A stretch of DNA of 6,391 nucleotides from an uncultured Pelosinus sp. (GTDB lineage: Bacteria; Bacillota; Negativicutes; UMGS1260). The stretch is from NCBI GenBank assembly GCA_900550105.1, contig URQW01000128.1, forward strand, positions 1 to 6,391, in the 5' to 3' direction. Shown here piece after piece: positions 5,871 to 6,391 of the stretch. The notes below the pieces were generated by a model, which ran no database searches, was not told the origin of the DNA, and saw only the letters and a program-made list of their open reading frames with translations. Numbering within the stretch: the first letter of the stretch is position 1; the number at the start of each line of letters is the position of its first letter. Position numbers and translations under genes: made by a program.

Positions 5871-5900
5871 AAGTGGTTGAAAGTGGTTGAAAGTGGTTGA
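5871..5900 (+). repeat. Three perfect 10-bp tandem repeats AAGTGGTTGA, probable MraZ operator
   Basis: AAGTGGTTGA occurs three times head to tail with no mismatch, placing a GTGG core once per DNA turn, 30-59 bases before the mraZ start. MraZ is known in E. coli to bind TGGG-type direct repeats with 10-bp period in its own promoter, and in mollicutes to bind AAAGTG-type repeats. The position, period and core fit an autoregulatory operator. Each repeat junction also creates TTGAAA, a good -35 element. Confidence 0.8.
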
Positions 5901-5904
5901 TAAG
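5877..5904 (+). promoter_or_regulatory. Likely mraZ promoter inside the repeats
   Basis: TTGAAA (5877-5882) lies 16 bases before GATAAG (5899-5904), giving a start near 5911, ahead of the GGTGG ribosome site (5916-5920). A second pairing, TTGAAA (5887-5892) with AGTAAT (5910-5915) at 17 bases, has a better -10 end, but its start point would fall at or after the ribosome site. In both, the -35 lies in the repeat array, so MraZ binding would block polymerase. Confidence 0.45.
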
Positions 5905-5929
5905 AAATGAGTAATGGTGGCGAGTCGCT

Positions 5930-6361
5930 GTGTTTATGGGAGAATATAACCATACAATAGACGCTAAAGGCCGAATGATATTACCCGCAAAATTTCGTGA
6001 ACCGCTGGGGCCTGTTTTCATTGCCACAAAAGGGTTAGAAAATTGCCTTTTTGTTTATACTCTAACTGAATGGGCTATATTAGAAGAAAAACTTCGTCAA
6101 TTACCTCTTGCCAAACCAGAAGCACGAGCTTTTGTACGCTTTTTTTTCGCTGGCGCAGTCGAAGTAGAAGTAGATAAGCAGGGACGAATTTTGTTGCCGA
6201 CGAATCTTAGAGAGTATGCCAAATTAGAGAAAAACACGGTTGTTATTGGAGTATCCAATCGAGTAGAAATTTGGGATAAGACAAGCTGGGATGAGTATAA
6301 TGCTCTTACGGCCCCTACTGTAGCCCAAATTGCGGAACATTTGGCGGATCTTGGAATTTAA
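5930..6361 (+). CDS. mraZ: MraZ, transcriptional regulator of the division and cell-wall cluster
   Basis: The 143-residue protein begins MFMGEYNHTIDAKGR, the standard MraZ opening, which supports GTG 5930 over ATG 5936. GGTGG (5916-5920) sits nine bases upstream. It contains two SpoVT-AbrB-like halves, each with the signature D-x-x-GR: residues 11-15 (DAKGR) and 82-86 (DKQGR), each followed by a hydrophobic stretch and a proline (MILP, ILLP). Length matches the family. MraZ forms ring-shaped oligomers in the cytoplasm that bind direct repeats upstream of mraZ and usually repress the mra/dcw operon. Its neighbour downstream is rsmH, ten bases away, the conserved order. The repeat array at 5871-5900 is the probable target. 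Confidence 0.97.
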   Translation: MFMGEYNHTIDAKGRMILPAKFREPLGPVFIATKGLENCLFVYTLTEWAILEEKLRQLPLAKPEARAFVRFFFAGAVEVEVDKQGRILLPTNLREYAKLEKNTVVIGVSNRVEIWDKTSWDEYNALTAPTVAQIAEHLADLGI

Positions 6362-6371
6362 CGGAGTGATA

Positions 6372-6391
6372 ATGATGGAGTTTGAACATAA
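6372..6391 (+). CDS. rsmH: Start of 16S rRNA (cytosine(1402)-N(4))-methyltransferase RsmH (3' partial)
   Basis: The window ends six codons into an open frame reading MMEFEH. The M-x-FEH opening right after mraZ is typical of RsmH (MraW), which N4-methylates C1402 of 16S rRNA. GGAG (6363-6366) lies five bases before ATG 6372 and eight before ATG 6375, so either could start the protein. The call rests on the opening residues and on gene order, since no domain is visible yet. Confidence 0.8.

Noticed and set aside
5871..5900. The tandem repeats as a CRISPR or replication-origin iteron array
   Set aside because: Units are 10 bp with no spacers, only three copies, no origin or partner genes nearby, and placed exactly where MraZ operators occur.
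5771..5953. Minus-strand open frame of 60 codons across the mraZ upstream region
   Set aside because: It runs across the terminator and the repeat array, encodes low-complexity lysine-rich sequence, and overlaps the mraZ start. It is a by-product of non-coding DNA.

Overview
The window looks like chromosomal DNA of a moderately AT-rich member of the Bacillota (Firmicutes). The evidence is strong GGAGG-type ribosome binding sites, frequent GTG starts, hairpin plus T-run terminators, a TSCPD-type small protein, and mraZ followed directly by rsmH at the head of a division and cell-wall (dcw) cluster. The style of the genes would fit an anaerobic class such as Negativicutes or Clostridia, but that placement is an impression from gene content and not a proof. 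No mobile element, CRISPR array, tRNA or rRNA was seen.

Layout. (1) Bases 1-80 hold the last codons of a + strand gene whose ending resembles a sensor histidine kinase. A perfect 17-bp-arm hairpin (99-148) separates it from a convergent minus-strand TSCPD protein (208-465). (2) A 182-bp divergent intergenic region leads to a secreted peptidoglycan hydrolase with a PG_binding_1 and an NlpC/P60 domain (648-1313), then a thioredoxin with the unusual active site CGYC (1405-1728), closed by a strong terminator (1741-1785). (3) A probable four-gene + strand unit follows: feoB (1854-3788), feoA (3806-4036), an Lgt-like prolipoprotein diacylglyceryl transferase with two altered active-site positions (4121-4963), and a membrane-targeted CE4 polysaccharide deacetylase (4972-5784). 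It ends in a second strong terminator with a GCGA tetraloop and 14 T residues (5813-5851). (4) The dcw cluster starts with mraZ (5930-6361), preceded by three perfect tandem copies of a 10-bp unit that look like its own operator, and then the first codons of rsmH (6372 onward).

How the genes may work together. FeoB and FeoA form a ferrous iron importer of the inner membrane. Lgt, the deacetylase, the NlpC/P60 enzyme and MraZ/RsmH all concern the cell envelope or division. No wholly new multi-gene system is evident. The points most worth a second look are the MraZ repeat operator, the substituted Lgt, the CGYC thioredoxin and the non-classical FeoB gate motifs. Start codons were moved inward for four genes (nlpC/P60, feoB, feoA, deacetylase) because the ribosome binding sites demand or favour it.
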